From Halalkalibacter nanhaiisediminis (GTDB taxonomy: Bacteria; Bacillota; Bacilli; Bacillales; Bacillaceae_D), in the NCBI RefSeq assembly GCF_007830185.1, contig NZ_VLKZ01000009.1:1-64000 (forward strand): a stretch of DNA of 64,000 bases. Reading direction: 5' to 3'. The first letter of the stretch is position 1. Every line of letters starts with the position of its first letter. Below the pieces are notes generated by a model. It was not told the origin of the DNA and did no database searches. It worked only from the letters and a program-made list of their open reading frames with translations. Shown here piece after piece: positions 26,654-35,518 of this stretch. The translations under genes and the position numbers were made by a program.

Positions 26654-26917
26654 TTACTGCACCAAGCTATTTATAATAATAAAATCACCTGTTGTAACTG
26701 CTCGTTCAACTTGTCGATGAGTGAAAATAGAATGATCATGATTCATTCCCTTTACTTTTTGGTCCCAAGTAATTTTGTACGACATGGCACCGTCAAATTT
26801 AGCCGTAAATACAACTCCAAGACCTAAACCATTACATTTTTCAATCAGAGTGTCTGACAATATAAAGACAAATGTATCACTTAAACGTTTACTAGAATGC
26901 TGGCATTGTCCACACAA
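26654..26917 (-). CDS. Small uncharacterised protein with N-terminal CxxC
   Basis: 87 residues starting at TTG after AAGGAGGAAGGTG: MCGQCQHSSKRLSDTFVFIL, later KITWDQKVKGMNHDHSIF and a hydrophobic C-terminus GDFIIINSLVQ. The CxxC plus His at the N-terminus could bind a metal, but no known family was recognised. The good ribosome site and codon use support a real gene; it shares a terminator with the convergent acetyltransferase. Confidence 0.55.
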   Translation of the reverse strand: MCGQCQHSSKRLSDTFVFILSDTLIEKCNGLGLGVVFTAKFDGAMSYKITWDQKVKGMNHDHSIFTHRQVERAVTTGDFIIINSLVQ

Positions 26918-27013
26918 ATTTACACCTTCCTCCTTGCTTTATTCATTTATTACGTTGTCCCCTTATTATTGCCACTATCCATAAAGATCTTTCACTCTTT
27001 TTTGCAATCAAAA

Positions 27014-27044
27014 AAGCAGACCCCTGTGTCACAAAGGTCTGCTT
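27014..27044 (-). terminator. Terminator of yeeI
   Basis: Perfect 9-bp stem AAGCAGACC (27014-27022) / GGTCTGCTT (27036-27044) with a further inner TGTG/CACA pairing; six U follow on the minus strand. Confidence 0.82.
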
Positions 27045-27050
27045 CATTTA

Positions 27051-27770
27051 TTATTCACCTAAATCTACATTGTGGTACACTTGCTGAACATCTTCTAGAT
27101 CTTCTAATACATCCACCAATTTTTCAAACTGCACTTGTGCATCTTCTGGAAGTGTAACATCATTTTGCGCAAGCATTGTTAGCTCGGCAACTGTAAATTC
27201 AATAATTCCAGCATTCTTAAATGCTTCTTGCACAGCATGGAATTGATCAGGTTCAGCATATACGATGACTGACTCGTCTTCTTCTATAATGTCACGGACG
27301 TCTACATCTGCTTCCATTAAAAGTTCAAGCACTTCATCTGCTGTTTTCTCTTCAACCCCAATAACAGCCGTTGCATCAAACATAAAGGATACAGATCCAC
27401 TAACTCCCATATTCCCACCGTTTTTCTTAAATGCTGAACGTACTTCTGCAGCAGTACGGTTCACGTTATTTGTCAATGTATCGACGATCACCATTGATCC
27501 ATTTGGTCCGAAGCCTTCATAACGAAGCTCGTCATAGTTCTCTTCAGAACCACCTTTAGCTTTTTCAATCGCACGGTCAATAATCGCCTTTGGTACGTTG
27601 TACGTTTTGGCACGCTCAAGCACGACTTTTAACGCTTGATTTGACTCAGGATCTGGCTCACCTTGCTTAGCTACTACATAAATTTCGCGTCCAAACTTGG
27701 CATAAATACGACTCGTATTGGCATCTTTTGACGCTTTCTTTTCTTTAATATTGTTCCACTTACGTCCCAT
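27051..27770 (-). CDS. yeeI: YebC/PmpR (TACO1) family protein YeeI
   Basis: 239 residues, the length of B. subtilis YeeI. It begins [20 protein letters not shown] and contains [21 protein letters not shown], hallmarks of the YebC family. The family was annotated as transcriptional regulators; some members help ribosomes through proline-rich stretches, so the role here is not certain. The frame is open three codons further upstream, but MGRKW is the conserved start. Confidence 0.92.
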   Translation of the reverse strand: MGRKWNNIKEKKASKDANTSRIYAKFGREIYVVAKQGEPDPESNQALKVVLERAKTYNVPKAIIDRAIEKAKGGSEENYDELRYEGFGPNGSMVIVDTLTNNVNRTAAEVRSAFKKNGGNMGVSGSVSFMFDATAVIGVEEKTADEVLELLMEADVDVRDIIEEDESVIVYAEPDQFHAVQEAFKNAGIIEFTVAELTMLAQNDVTLPEDAQVQFEKLVDVLEDLEDVQQVYHNVDLGE

Positions 27771-28069
27771 TATGAACACTCGCTTTCCACTTTGACTATA
27801 CAGATAGAATGAATTTGATCAGAGCTGGTGCTTGAACATTTTGCTCACGACAATTTCATAAGAATAATAAACAATGATTCACTAGAATTATATTATACAT
27901 GAATGGCATCGTTTTAGTATTAACGTTTTTCCATTAGCTAACGCTCCATTATAATTTTACATGGTAAAGCGAAAATCATCAAATCAATACGGTTTTAAGA
28001 GTGAAACAGAAGTGATCTGGACACTATATAACAGCATACTTATTTTTTATGAAGGAGGCATGAGTACAA

Positions 28070-28192
28070 ATGAGAAAAGAACTCGAACAAGCTGTCCAAC
28101 ATGCGAACGAAACAAACCCTGGCTCTCGTTCTGGTGGAAAGCCAGGTCAATCGAAAAAAAGTAAAATGAAAAAAACGAACAAGCACTCCTAA
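28070..28192 (+). CDS. Small basic protein, possibly spore-associated
   Basis: 40 residues: MRKELEQAVQHANETNPG, then a Gly/Ser/Lys-rich tail ending KKTNKHS. GAAGGAGG lies 11 bases upstream, and a strong terminator follows. An overlapping frame from ATG 28060 encodes a 34-residue peptide with CPTC, but its ribosome site would be only one base away. High Lys, Gln, Asn and Gly content resembles minor small acid-soluble spore proteins, but no specific family is recognised. Confidence 0.5.
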   Translation: MRKELEQAVQHANETNPGSRSGGKPGQSKKSKMKKTNKHS

Positions 28193-28213
28193 TCCCCTTC
28201 ATCTTCTATTGAG

Positions 28214-28252
28214 AAAGCAACTGACGAGATCCCCCTCATCAGTTGCTTTTTA
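28214..28252 (+). terminator. Terminator after the small basic gene
   Basis: AAAGCAACTGACGAG (28214-28228) pairs with CTCATCAGTTGCTTT (ending 28249) with one mismatch; U residues follow. Confidence 0.8.
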
Positions 28253-28341
28253 TATACTTAGCCAATCTCTCATTTTCCCGTTTAACAAATGTTTATGCTG
28301 GGAAGAGTAAAATAACTACTTTTAAAAAGGAGTTTGATAGA

Positions 28342-28539
28342 ATGAAACAATATAGTGTTGCTCCAAATGCTGATGCATCGCGATGGATTGTGAAAATTGA
28401 AGATGTTGCCCCCGAAGAGTCCTACCCTACTAAGGATGCGGCAATTAATGCCGCACTGGACATCGCCAAAGCCAACAATCCAAGTAAAGTCCTCATCCTT
28501 GATAAAGAACATAACGTCATCGAAGAAAAATCATTTTAA
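28342..28539 (+). CDS. DUF2188 domain protein
   Basis: 65 residues: MKQYSVAPNADASRWIVKIE, then a helix KDAAINAALDIAKANNPSK and a final strand VLILDKEHNVIEE. This is the DUF2188 fold (N-terminal W-x-V strand, helix, 'V...G..' strand). The function is unknown. AAGGAG precedes the ATG at 28342; an in-frame extension to 28243 crosses the previous terminator and was discarded. Confidence 0.75.
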   Translation: MKQYSVAPNADASRWIVKIEDVAPEESYPTKDAAINAALDIAKANNPSKVLILDKEHNVIEEKSF

Positions 28540-28541
28540 AT

Positions 28542-28581
28542 GAAAGACGGTTTCCAATTTCTACTTTTGGAACCGTCTTTC
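28542..28581. terminator. Bidirectional terminator, DUF2188 gene / N-monooxygenase
   Basis: Stem of about 15 bp: GAAAGACGGTTTCCAA (28542-28557) / TTGGAACCGTCTTTC (28567-28581), with a single bulge. Confidence 0.85.
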
Positions 28582-28586
28582 TCACT

Positions 28587-29891
28587 TTACTCTACCTCAA
28601 ATTGTTGAAAAATAGTATCTGATCGTACTGGATATACATCTTCTCCAACAATCGTATTTAAAATTGCTTGATTACGTTGGACAGATAAAGCTAGATTTGT
28701 GGCACTTGCACCATGAGAATGTTCTAGATTTGTTAAAGTGAAAAAATGATGCGGACGTTGTTCCTTCCACTCTAGGCGGTAATCATGTGAGACACGGAAT
28801 CGCTTTTCGTCTTCCCATTCAAGCTCTTCGGACATATTCATGAGCCAAGACGGAATTAGAGGCTTGTAGCCTGTTGCAAGAATTACCTTTTCTGACGTAT
28901 GAGTAAATTCCTTCTCCTGCTGCCACTGTTTACATGACAGCTTATAAAACTGTTCATCTACTGGCTGAATGTCATTCACCTCGGTCATCGCTTGAATTCG
29001 CACTGGTAGTCCATCGTGTCGAATTGTTCGATGATAAAGCAAATCATAAATATTTCGTAGCGTCTCCGCCTCCACTCCGTTGCGAAGACCTCCTAGTGTC
29101 GGTAATGCCTCTTGTCTTTGCTCAAATGATAGCTTATGAAAATAATCAACATAATCAGGGGAAAATACTTCTTGTCCAAGCTTTCCAGATTCCAGTTGAA
29201 AGAAGCCTGGAGAACGAGTCAGCCAAGTCAACTCGAAACGATTATCTGCTTGTTTTTCAAGTAAATCATAGAAAACCTCTGCAGCACTTTGACCTGAGCC
29301 AATGACCGTTACGGACCTCGCTTCTTTGATTTCATCTGCATGGTGCAAATAGCGACTCGTATGAATCACATCTTCGTTCAATTTCTCTTCAAGTGGCGGC
29401 GGGATCAGAGGACTGCTTCCTGTGCCGAGGATAATATGTGTAGTCATCACCTTTTTCTCCTCACCACTTTGAACATCTTTAATTGAAACAGCGTATCCCC
29501 CATGCTCGGGCTCATAGGTACAATCAACCACCTCTTGCCCGAAGTGACAGTTATCTAGCTGTGAGGCCACCCATGCACAATAATCACTATATTCACGCCG
29601 CGGGATGTCAAATCGCTTAAAAAAATAAAACTGAAACATTCGATTTTGTTGATGGATATAATTTAAAAACGTATAATGACTCATCGGATTAGCAAATGTG
29701 ACCAAATCAGCAAGAAATGGCACCTGTAAATCAGATCGCTCAAGTAACATCCCTGGATGCCATTGAAACACTTGAGTCTTATCAAAAAAGGCCGTTTTTA
29801 ATGACGTCCCTTCTTCAGCGAGTGCCGCAAGACCAAGATTAAACGGTCCAATTCCAATGCCTACCACATCATACTGTTCCCAATCGTTCAT
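28587..29891 (-). CDS. Lysine/ornithine N-monooxygenase (IucD/SidA family)
   Basis: 434 residues. The FAD motif VVGIGIGPFNLGLAAL is at the N-terminus, followed by FFDKTQVFQWHPGMLLE, typical of the siderophore hydroxylases, an NADPH motif VTVIGSGQSAAEVFYDLL in the middle and ILATGYKPLIPSWL near the end. The family N-hydroxylates lysine or ornithine with FAD, NADPH and O2 to make hydroxamate siderophores. ATG 29891 (after GGTGGAG) is preferred to ATG 29906. No siderophore synthetase is adjacent; the only partner is the aldehyde dehydrogenase upstream (32-base gap). Confidence 0.88.
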   Translation of the reverse strand: MNDWEQYDVVGIGIGPFNLGLAALAEEGTSLKTAFFDKTQVFQWHPGMLLERSDLQVPFLADLVTFANPMSHYTFLNYIHQQNRMFQFYFFKRFDIPRREYSDYCAWVASQLDNCHFGQEVVDCTYEPEHGGYAVSIKDVQSGEEKKVMTTHIILGTGSSPLIPPPLEEKLNEDVIHTSRYLHHADEIKEARSVTVIGSGQSAAEVFYDLLEKQADNRFELTWLTRSPGFFQLESGKLGQEVFSPDYVDYFHKLSFEQRQEALPTLGGLRNGVEAETLRNIYDLLYHRTIRHDGLPVRIQAMTEVNDIQPVDEQFYKLSCKQWQQEKEFTHTSEKVILATGYKPLIPSWLMNMSEELEWEDEKRFRVSHDYRLEWKEQRPHHFFTLTNLEHSHGASATNLALSVQRNQAILNTIVGEDVYPVRSDTIFQQFEVE

Positions 29892-29923
29892 ATGCTTCTC
29901 CACCATTCTATTAGATTGTATTC

Positions 29924-31285
29924 TTACTGAAATAGTTTACGTAACAGCTTCATTGTCAGTCGTCCTTGCTTATAGCGTAGAGGTAAATCAAACGATGTCG
30001 ATTGCTTCAGGATGCTTTTTCGATGAGTAAAAGCAGCAAAGCTCTCATAACCATGATAAGCCCCCATTCCACTCTCTCCTTTTCCGCCAAATGGTAAATG
30101 TGGAGTTGCCAGATGCATCACCGTATCATTTACGCATCCTCCACCAAACGGTAATCCCTGTACTAGTTTTTCTTCTACCTTTTTATCCTCTGTAAACACA
30201 TATAATGCTAATGGACTCGGACGCTCACGAACAACCGTCATCACTTCGTCTAATTTCGAATATGAAAACACGGGTAAAACCGGCCCAAAAATCTCCTCCT
30301 GCATGATCGGCTGATCCCACTCCACATTTGTCATCACACTCGGTGAAATCACTAACATATCCCGCTCGTGCTGTCCACCAATGACCACATCACCGTCCTG
30401 CAAAAAGCTTAGCAGGCGATCAAAATGACGTTCGCTCACAATACGTGGGTACTCACCCTTCTCTAGCTTAGAACGAAATAAATCCTGAATATGATAATCG
30501 AGTCGTTTTATAAATTGATCCTTTACGTCTTCATGAACATATACATAATCAGGTGCGACACATGTTTGTCCTGCATTTAAAAATTTCCCCCACACAATTC
30601 GTCTCGCTGCCAGATCAACCTTCGCCTTTTTATCAACAATCGCTGGGCTTTTCCCACCTAGCTCTAACGTAACAGGGGTCAAATGCTTACTCGCTGCTTC
30701 CATTACAACTTTCCCAATCGCTACACTACCAGTGAAGAAAATATAATCAAATCGCTCAGCAAGCAAAGCCTGACTCGTTTCAACAGCTCCTTCAACAACT
30801 GCAATATACTCTTCTGAAAAAGTCTCACTCACTAATGCCGCAATCATCTTTGACGTATGTGGCGTTAATTCTGAAGGCTTAATGACCGTACAGTTTCCCC
30901 CAGCAATCGAACCCACTACTGGAGCTAGTGCAAGCTGCAGTGGATAGTTCCAAGGTGCAATCACAAGCGCAACACCATGAGGCTCGTGATAAATATAGCT
31001 TTCAGACCCTATTTGAGACACAGGCGTTTCAACCTTTTTCTCCTTTGCCCACTTAGGCAAATGCTTGATTATATGCCCAATCTCTTGATAGAGGGGACCT
31101 AATTCCGTTAAAAATGCTTCCTCTTTTGATTTATTTAAATCCATTCGCAGTGCATCCATTAATTCCGTTTCACGCACTTCAACAGCTTTTTTCAATTTCT
31201 TTAGCTGCTTAATACGAAATGCCACATCTCTTGTTTCACCCTGAAAAAAATAATCACGCTGTTTCTTTAATAATCGATCATCCAT
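29924..31285 (-). CDS. Class-3-type aldehyde dehydrogenase
   Basis: 453 residues, the short ALDH class related to fatty-aldehyde dehydrogenases (YwdH-like). NAD-binding APWNYPLQLAL (110-120), FFTGSVAIGK (183-192), general base E208 in LELGGKSP and catalytic C242 in NAGQTCVAPDY are all present. It oxidises aldehydes to acids in the cytoplasm. It is probably co-transcribed with the downstream N-monooxygenase; whether their functions are linked is unclear. Confidence 0.88.
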   Translation of the reverse strand: MDDRLLKKQRDYFFQGETRDVAFRIKQLKKLKKAVEVRETELMDALRMDLNKSKEEAFLTELGPLYQEIGHIIKHLPKWAKEKKVETPVSQIGSESYIYHEPHGVALVIAPWNYPLQLALAPVVGSIAGGNCTVIKPSELTPHTSKMIAALVSETFSEEYIAVVEGAVETSQALLAERFDYIFFTGSVAIGKVVMEAASKHLTPVTLELGGKSPAIVDKKAKVDLAARRIVWGKFLNAGQTCVAPDYVYVHEDVKDQFIKRLDYHIQDLFRSKLEKGEYPRIVSERHFDRLLSFLQDGDVVIGGQHERDMLVISPSVMTNVEWDQPIMQEEIFGPVLPVFSYSKLDEVMTVVRERPSPLALYVFTEDKKVEEKLVQGLPFGGGCVNDTVMHLATPHLPFGGKGESGMGAYHGYESFAAFTHRKSILKQSTSFDLPLRYKQGRLTMKLLRKLFQ

Positions 31286-31332
31286 GACGTTATCCCCTTA
31301 CACAAAATAGAATCCCGAAAGCTGTTTTCAGC

Positions 31333-31959
31333 TTATTTCCGCCCATAATCAGCCTTAATCTCGCCCCATTTTTCCGTTTGCCATTTCAAAATTTTATTTT
31401 CATACGTATTCGTTTGCAGCCATCTTTCCGCTCTGTCCATTAAAGACCATATGTAGGCAGTTTGTTCCGTCCGCTCAAGCGTTGACTTTGCTTTTTTCTG
31501 CTTTACCCATTTAATTGCGGTCATCGAATCAGAGTAGATCGTTTTTGTGCTATTTTGCTGCTTCAAATAAGCTAAGCCGTGAACAATCGCAAGAAATTCA
31601 CCCATATTATTCGTGCCAATATGTATTTCATCATGGGAAAAGAGAATTTCGCCTGTTTTTGTATCAACGCCTTTATACTCTACAACTCCTGGGTTTCCCC
31701 TGCAGCCAACATCAACCGAAATACTATCCCAATCCACTTCTTCATTGATATCTGTGTCATTCTTCTTCGTCACTGTTGTTTTCGTTTTTGCTGTCGTCGA
31801 AGCACCTGTTGCAAATGCTTCTTCGGCTTCTTCCTTAGACGGGAACGATTTGAATCTCGCTCCTGTAAACCCCTTCACCTGAGCTTCACATTCAGCCCAG
31901 GAAGTAAAAATTCCCGCTTTCCGACCTTTCCAAACGACATAATGCTTCTTTTTCGCCAT
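31333..31959 (-). CDS. rnhA: Ribonuclease HI with N-terminal hybrid-binding domain
   Basis: 208 residues. An N-terminal viroplasmin-like RNA/DNA hybrid-binding domain (1-50, YYVVWKGRKAGIFTSW-like) is joined by a Thr/Lys linker to the RNase H domain. The four catalytic acids D83, E121 (NNMGEFLAIVHG), D144 (IYSDSMTAIKW) and D204 (EIKADYGRK) are present. It closely resembles the structurally studied Bacillus halodurans RNase HI. It degrades RNA in RNA-DNA hybrids. Monocistronic. Confidence 0.93.
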   Translation of the reverse strand: MAKKKHYVVWKGRKAGIFTSWAECEAQVKGFTGARFKSFPSKEEAEEAFATGASTTAKTKTTVTKKNDTDINEEVDWDSISVDVGCRGNPGVVEYKGVDTKTGEILFSHDEIHIGTNNMGEFLAIVHGLAYLKQQNSTKTIYSDSMTAIKWVKQKKAKSTLERTEQTAYIWSLMDRAERWLQTNTYENKILKWQTEKWGEIKADYGRK

Positions 31960-32043
31960 AAGGACACCTTCTCTGAATAAGTTTTCGTTCTAAAGAAATA
32001 GTAACAGTGAATCGATTTATAAACAACGGAAAGGAGAGAGACA

Positions 32044-32178
32044 ATGAAAAAGCGCGATCGCCAGAAAAACAAAGCAGCAACAAACAACCAAACTCCAACA
32101 GAAACCTTGTTCAATCAAGAAGTAGCAAGTGAAATGATCGACAACGGTCAAAACAAGGCCAATCATAAGAAGAAATAG
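32044..32178 (+). CDS. Small hydrophilic protein, possibly a spore protein
   Basis: 44 residues: MKKRDRQKNKAATNNQTPTE, then TLFNQEVASEMIDNGQNKAN and a KKK end. GGAAAGGAGAG lies just upstream. The Asn/Gln-rich composition and the F-x-x-E-x-A-S-E core loosely recall gamma-type small acid-soluble spore proteins, but the match is too weak to name it. Divergent from rnhA. Confidence 0.5.
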   Translation: MKKRDRQKNKAATNNQTPTETLFNQEVASEMIDNGQNKANHKKK

Positions 32179-32194
32179 TTCCTAAATGAATAAA

Positions 32195-32232
32195 ACCTCT
32201 TCAATGCTCCCATAATGGAGTAAAAAAGAGGT
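32195..32232 (+). promoter_or_regulatory. Hairpin covering the ribosome site of the 83-residue gene
   Basis: ACCTCTT (32195-32201) pairs with AAGAGGT (32226-32232), and CTCC (32207-32210) with GGAG (32217-32220). The right arm is the ribosome-binding site of the ATG at 32242, so folding would block initiation. Confidence 0.5.
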
Positions 32233-32241
32233 GATACGTCT

Positions 32242-32493
32242 ATGAATATCACGATTAATCGAAAACGTTCTGTCCAAGAAGCGGGTGACCTTGTCACGAC
32301 AAAGAACAATAAAATTTATGCGATTATTTGTGACGTCGGCGAAAAATATCCCTATCATCTTCTCTGTCTTGAAACCTTTACAATTGTCGAAAGCTACGAC
32401 GCACTTCCAACTAATCAAGAGATTGAAGAAGATGTCGGTGACCAGCTAGATGGCGTGTATCAGCATAAGGATTCTCATATCACGTTGAATTAA
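32242..32493 (+). CDS. Uncharacterised small protein
   Basis: 83 residues, mixed alpha/beta, acidic: MNITINRKRSVQEAGDLVTT, then IYAIICDVGEKYPYHLLCLE and an acidic helix EIEEDVGDQLDG. It is preceded by AAGAGGTGAT inside a hairpin (32195-32232). No family is recognised. A strong terminator follows. Confidence 0.6.
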   Translation: MNITINRKRSVQEAGDLVTTKNNKIYAIICDVGEKYPYHLLCLETFTIVESYDALPTNQEIEEDVGDQLDGVYQHKDSHITLN

Positions 32494-32542
32494 AAACAGG
32501 GAGCCAATTATTACAGCTGCTGAAAAAGTGTTTTCATAAGAA

Positions 32543-32588
32543 ATAAAAGACGATACTCCCTCGTTTAGAAGGTGTAGTCGTCTTTTAT
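32543..32588. terminator. Terminator after the 83-residue gene
   Basis: 11-bp outer stem ATAAAAGACGA (32543-32553) / TCGTCTTTTAT (32578-32588) with further inner pairing. Confidence 0.75.
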
Positions 32589-32751
32589 TGTGATATAAGA
32601 TGTAAATCAATGACAATATCCCGAACTCCCATAAAAATCTCTTAGTATTTGCGTGATCATTAGAAAAACAAGTGACTTCAGGTTTCTTATCATTTCAATG
32701 GGATTTCCACTCACCATCTTTTTTCCTTCTTCTGACTGAATTTTGGTCCCT

Positions 32752-33948
32752 TTAGTTAAATATTTTCGATGTGGATTTTTGAATTGTACTCTTCCATTTT
32801 TCAAGGAGCCCGACCTTTTTAAACTCCATTTCACTAAGCTCAGGCGAATATAACTTATAACCGTTCTTACCATGATTTTTGGCAAAATACATCGCTTTGT
32901 CCGCATGTTCAATTAGTGTTTCCTTATCTTCGCCGTCATCAGGATACACACTAACTCCGATACTCAAGGATATTTTGGCTTCTTTCTCATCAATGCTATA
33001 CGGAAGGGAAACCCCTTCGATAATTCGTTGTGCAATATTTTCAATTTCATCTGTACTCGTTTCCTCAAACACAACAATAAACTCGTCTCCACCAATTCGC
33101 GCTACCAAATCCTCTTCTCGAATACTTTGGTTCAGTCTTTTTACGACTTCCTTCAGTAATTCGTCACCAGCATCGTGGCCTATCGTATCATTAACAATCT
33201 TAAAATCATCTAAATCAATAAACAATAAGATGAAATTATGATTATGACGTTTTGATCTTGCTAACGCTTTTTCAATATGACGATCTAATGATTTTCGATT
33301 TGGTAAATCAGTTAAATCATCAAAAAATGCCATTTGTTTGAGTTCATGTTCTAACTGTTTCCGCTCAGTTATATCAAACATTTGTCCATTAATTTTCACA
33401 ACAGTTCCATCTTGATTTTGAATCGGCACAGCCATTCTCATAACCCATTTTTCATCATAGACAGAGTCAATGATTCGATATTCAACTTTCGATGATTGTC
33501 CTGAAAGCAACTGAAGATCATCTTTATTTACTTTTTCATAATCATCTGGGTGGATAACTTTTTTCAAAAGATAAGGGTTATTAAAAAACGTAGCATCCGA
33601 TTGGCCATATAATTGTGCCATTCCTTTTGAAGAATACATACGATGATTTAGAACATCATAAGAAAAAATGCCTCCATCCAGTGAATCAAGAAGAAGCTCA
33701 TAATCTTCATTTTTTTGACTTATCGTCATCGATTTCTCTTCTATTTGTTCTTTTTCCTTTTTTAGTTGTAAATGTTTGTAGAAAAGTTCATCGTATTGTT
33801 TACCACTCCACCACATTAAAGGAAGAATCAATATAATGATTAATAAATGAAGTATGTTCTCATGATCAAATGCCGTATAATCGTAAATGATAAAAAGAGC
33901 CATAATGATTATGATTAATAACGCTATGAATCTACCTTGCCATTTCAT
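32752..33948 (-). CDS. PAS-GGDEF diguanylate cyclase
   Basis: 398 residues. Two membrane segments (7-24, 32-48), a short coiled coil, a PAS domain (about 85-195 ending GQMFDITERKQLE) and a GGDEF domain with GGDEF at 286-290. The inhibitory RxxD site (R277, D280) lies exactly five residues upstream, so product inhibition by c-di-GMP is expected. FIDLDDFKIVNDTIGHDAGD is the substrate-binding stretch. No EAL domain. Confidence 0.9.
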   Translation of the reverse strand: MKWQGRFIALLIIIIMALFIIYDYTAFDHENILHLLIIILILPLMWWSGKQYDELFYKHLQLKKEKEQIEEKSMTISQKNEDYELLLDSLDGGIFSYDVLNHRMYSSKGMAQLYGQSDATFFNNPYLLKKVIHPDDYEKVNKDDLQLLSGQSSKVEYRIIDSVYDEKWVMRMAVPIQNQDGTVVKINGQMFDITERKQLEHELKQMAFFDDLTDLPNRKSLDRHIEKALARSKRHNHNFILLFIDLDDFKIVNDTIGHDAGDELLKEVVKRLNQSIREEDLVARIGGDEFIVVFEETSTDEIENIAQRIIEGVSLPYSIDEKEAKISLSIGVSVYPDDGEDKETLIEHADKAMYFAKNHGKNGYKLYSPELSEMEFKKVGLLEKWKSTIQKSTSKIFN

Positions 33949-34124
33949 ATATCAACACCTAATTTTCTTTCAGTTGGTATTTTAGATAAAGATAATCTTA
34001 TCGACTATACTCATACTACCTTATAACTAGAACGCAAACAATTCTAATCATTCACCTTAAATATGAATAATTTCAAAACGATTTGGCAAACTATTTTCAA
34101 CATGTACAAAAGGTGGGAAAACCA

Positions 34125-34244
34125 ATGACACAATCAAAAAGTCAACAGGAGAGACAATTTAGAGCACGTAAAGAATCTCAAAATCCTCATCACGGAAAAA
34201 TTAAATCACTTAAACGACTTGCTGATGAAGACAAAAAAGAATAG
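34125..34244 (+). CDS. Small basic protein of unknown function
   Basis: 39 residues: MTQSKSQQERQFRARKESQ, then NPHHGKIKSLKRLADEDKKE. AAAGGTGGG lies 9 bases upstream and its stop codon is part of a terminator stem. Not recognised; rich in Gln, Arg and Lys like minor spore proteins. Confidence 0.5.
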   Translation: MTQSKSQQERQFRARKESQNPHHGKIKSLKRLADEDKKE

Positions 34245-34268
34245 CGGAGGAAGCTTCGCTATTCTTTC
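34239..34268 (+). terminator. Terminator overlapping the stop of the 39-residue gene
   Basis: Perfect 8-bp stem GAATAGCG (34239-34246) / CGCTATTC (34257-34264) followed by UUU. Confidence 0.65.
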
Positions 34269-34502
34269 TCACTTATAAATATGCGTTGTTCAGACACTCT
34301 ATTTACTGTATTTTTGAGTTAAACACTGATGCCTTTTGTGCAAGAAAATACAAACTTTAGCTCCGTTCTGTACAGCTTTAAGTCTCATAGCTACTATTAC
34401 ATCCCAGTTAAAACGAACATACTGACAACAATTACTGAATAATAAATAACTCTCATACTCTCCTTCGATCATCTTACCTTTAACGAGAAATATTACTCTA
34501 AG

Positions 34503-34979
34503 CTATTTCGCCAAATCTGCAAACTGTCCTTTTGTTATTTCAGCTAAATTATCGACCTTTAATTCAATCTGTACCCCGATTGCCCCTCCGCTTACAATAA
34601 TGGTTTCAAGTGTTTGAGCACGTTCATCAATAAAAGTCGAAAACAATTTTTTCATTCCTACTGGTGAACAACCACCGCGAACATATCCAGACACTTTCGT
34701 AATGTCCTTTACGGGAATCATTTCAATTTTCTTTTCTCCAGCAGCTTTGGCAGCCTTCTTTACATCAAGCTCAGCTTCAACTGGAATCACAAACACATAA
34801 TAGGCCTTGCTAGTGCCTTTAGATATAAGCGTTTTATACACCATCTCTATGCCTTTACCGATTTTATTCGCAACAGATACCCCATCAATTTTTCCATCAT
34901 CTGAAGTATAGGTCATCATCTTATAATCTATTTTTTCTTTATCTAATATACGCATTGCATTTGTTTTAGCCTTTTTCAT
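34503..34979 (-). CDS. ybaK: YbaK/EbsC family Cys-tRNA(Pro) deacylase
   Basis: 158 residues, normal length. The family stretches KTNAMRILDKEKIDY, VYKTLISKG with the catalytic lysine, FVIPVEAELDVKKAAKAAG and the GYVRGGCSPVGMKK loop are all present. YbaK hydrolyses mischarged Cys-tRNA(Pro) after prolyl-tRNA synthetase, protecting translation. Single gene. Confidence 0.9.
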   Translation of the reverse strand: MKKAKTNAMRILDKEKIDYKMMTYTSDDGKIDGVSVANKIGKGIEMVYKTLISKGTSKAYYVFVIPVEAELDVKKAAKAAGEKKIEMIPVKDITKVSGYVRGGCSPVGMKKLFSTFIDERAQTLETIIVSGGAIGVQIELKVDNLAEITKGQFADLAK

Positions 34980-35205
34980 CGTTTACTCCTTTTCTAAGTC
35001 TATTTTTTAAAAAGTCAAATTCAAGAATTCATTAAACTTACACATTTCCCAATTTCAACATATCAACTCACCCATTTGGGTAATTTAGGAGATTCAACAA
35101 TTAATTTTTCATTATTTCTATTTACAAAAGTGGTTAAAAAATACTGGCAAAATCCAAAAAACAATTGATCCAACTCATTATTGGACAAATTCAGTCTATA
35201 ATACG

Positions 35206-35244
35206 AAAACTGATTCCTGACATTCAGTGGAATCAGTTTTTTTT
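35206..35244 (+). terminator. Orphan U-tailed hairpin (terminator or sRNA 3' end)
   Basis: Perfect 12-bp stem AAAACTGATTCC (35206-35217) / GGAATCAGTTTT (35229-35240) followed by at least four more U. No coding sequence precedes it on the plus strand. Confidence 0.6.
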
Positions 35245-35518
35245 ATCACGTACGATCTTCAAAAGAAAGGGCATTACTCCATTTAGCTTATTCTGGAATT
35301 TATACCTTGTCAATCCAACAGAAAAGAACCTTTCTTTTATAAAAAAGGTTCTCTACTATATGATCATCATAGTCCAATTGACTTACCTAGTCTCATAAAG
35401 AAAGAGATTTAGATTTCCCACTCTCCTTTGGCTACTAACTTCACATTTCCATCAACTTCGATACGTTCTCTTTCTACCAAGCTCAGCCTGCTATCCTGGG
35501 GAAGCTGAGCAGCATCAT

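Noticed and set aside
28060-28164. 34-residue CPTCERNKPW peptide overlapping the small basic gene
   Set aside because: The ribosome site would be one base from its ATG; spacing favours the frame starting at 28070, although the choice is not beyond doubt.
35165-35398. 77-codon plus-strand frame
   Set aside because: It runs through the perfect hairpin at 35206-35240, has no ribosome site and an unprotein-like composition.
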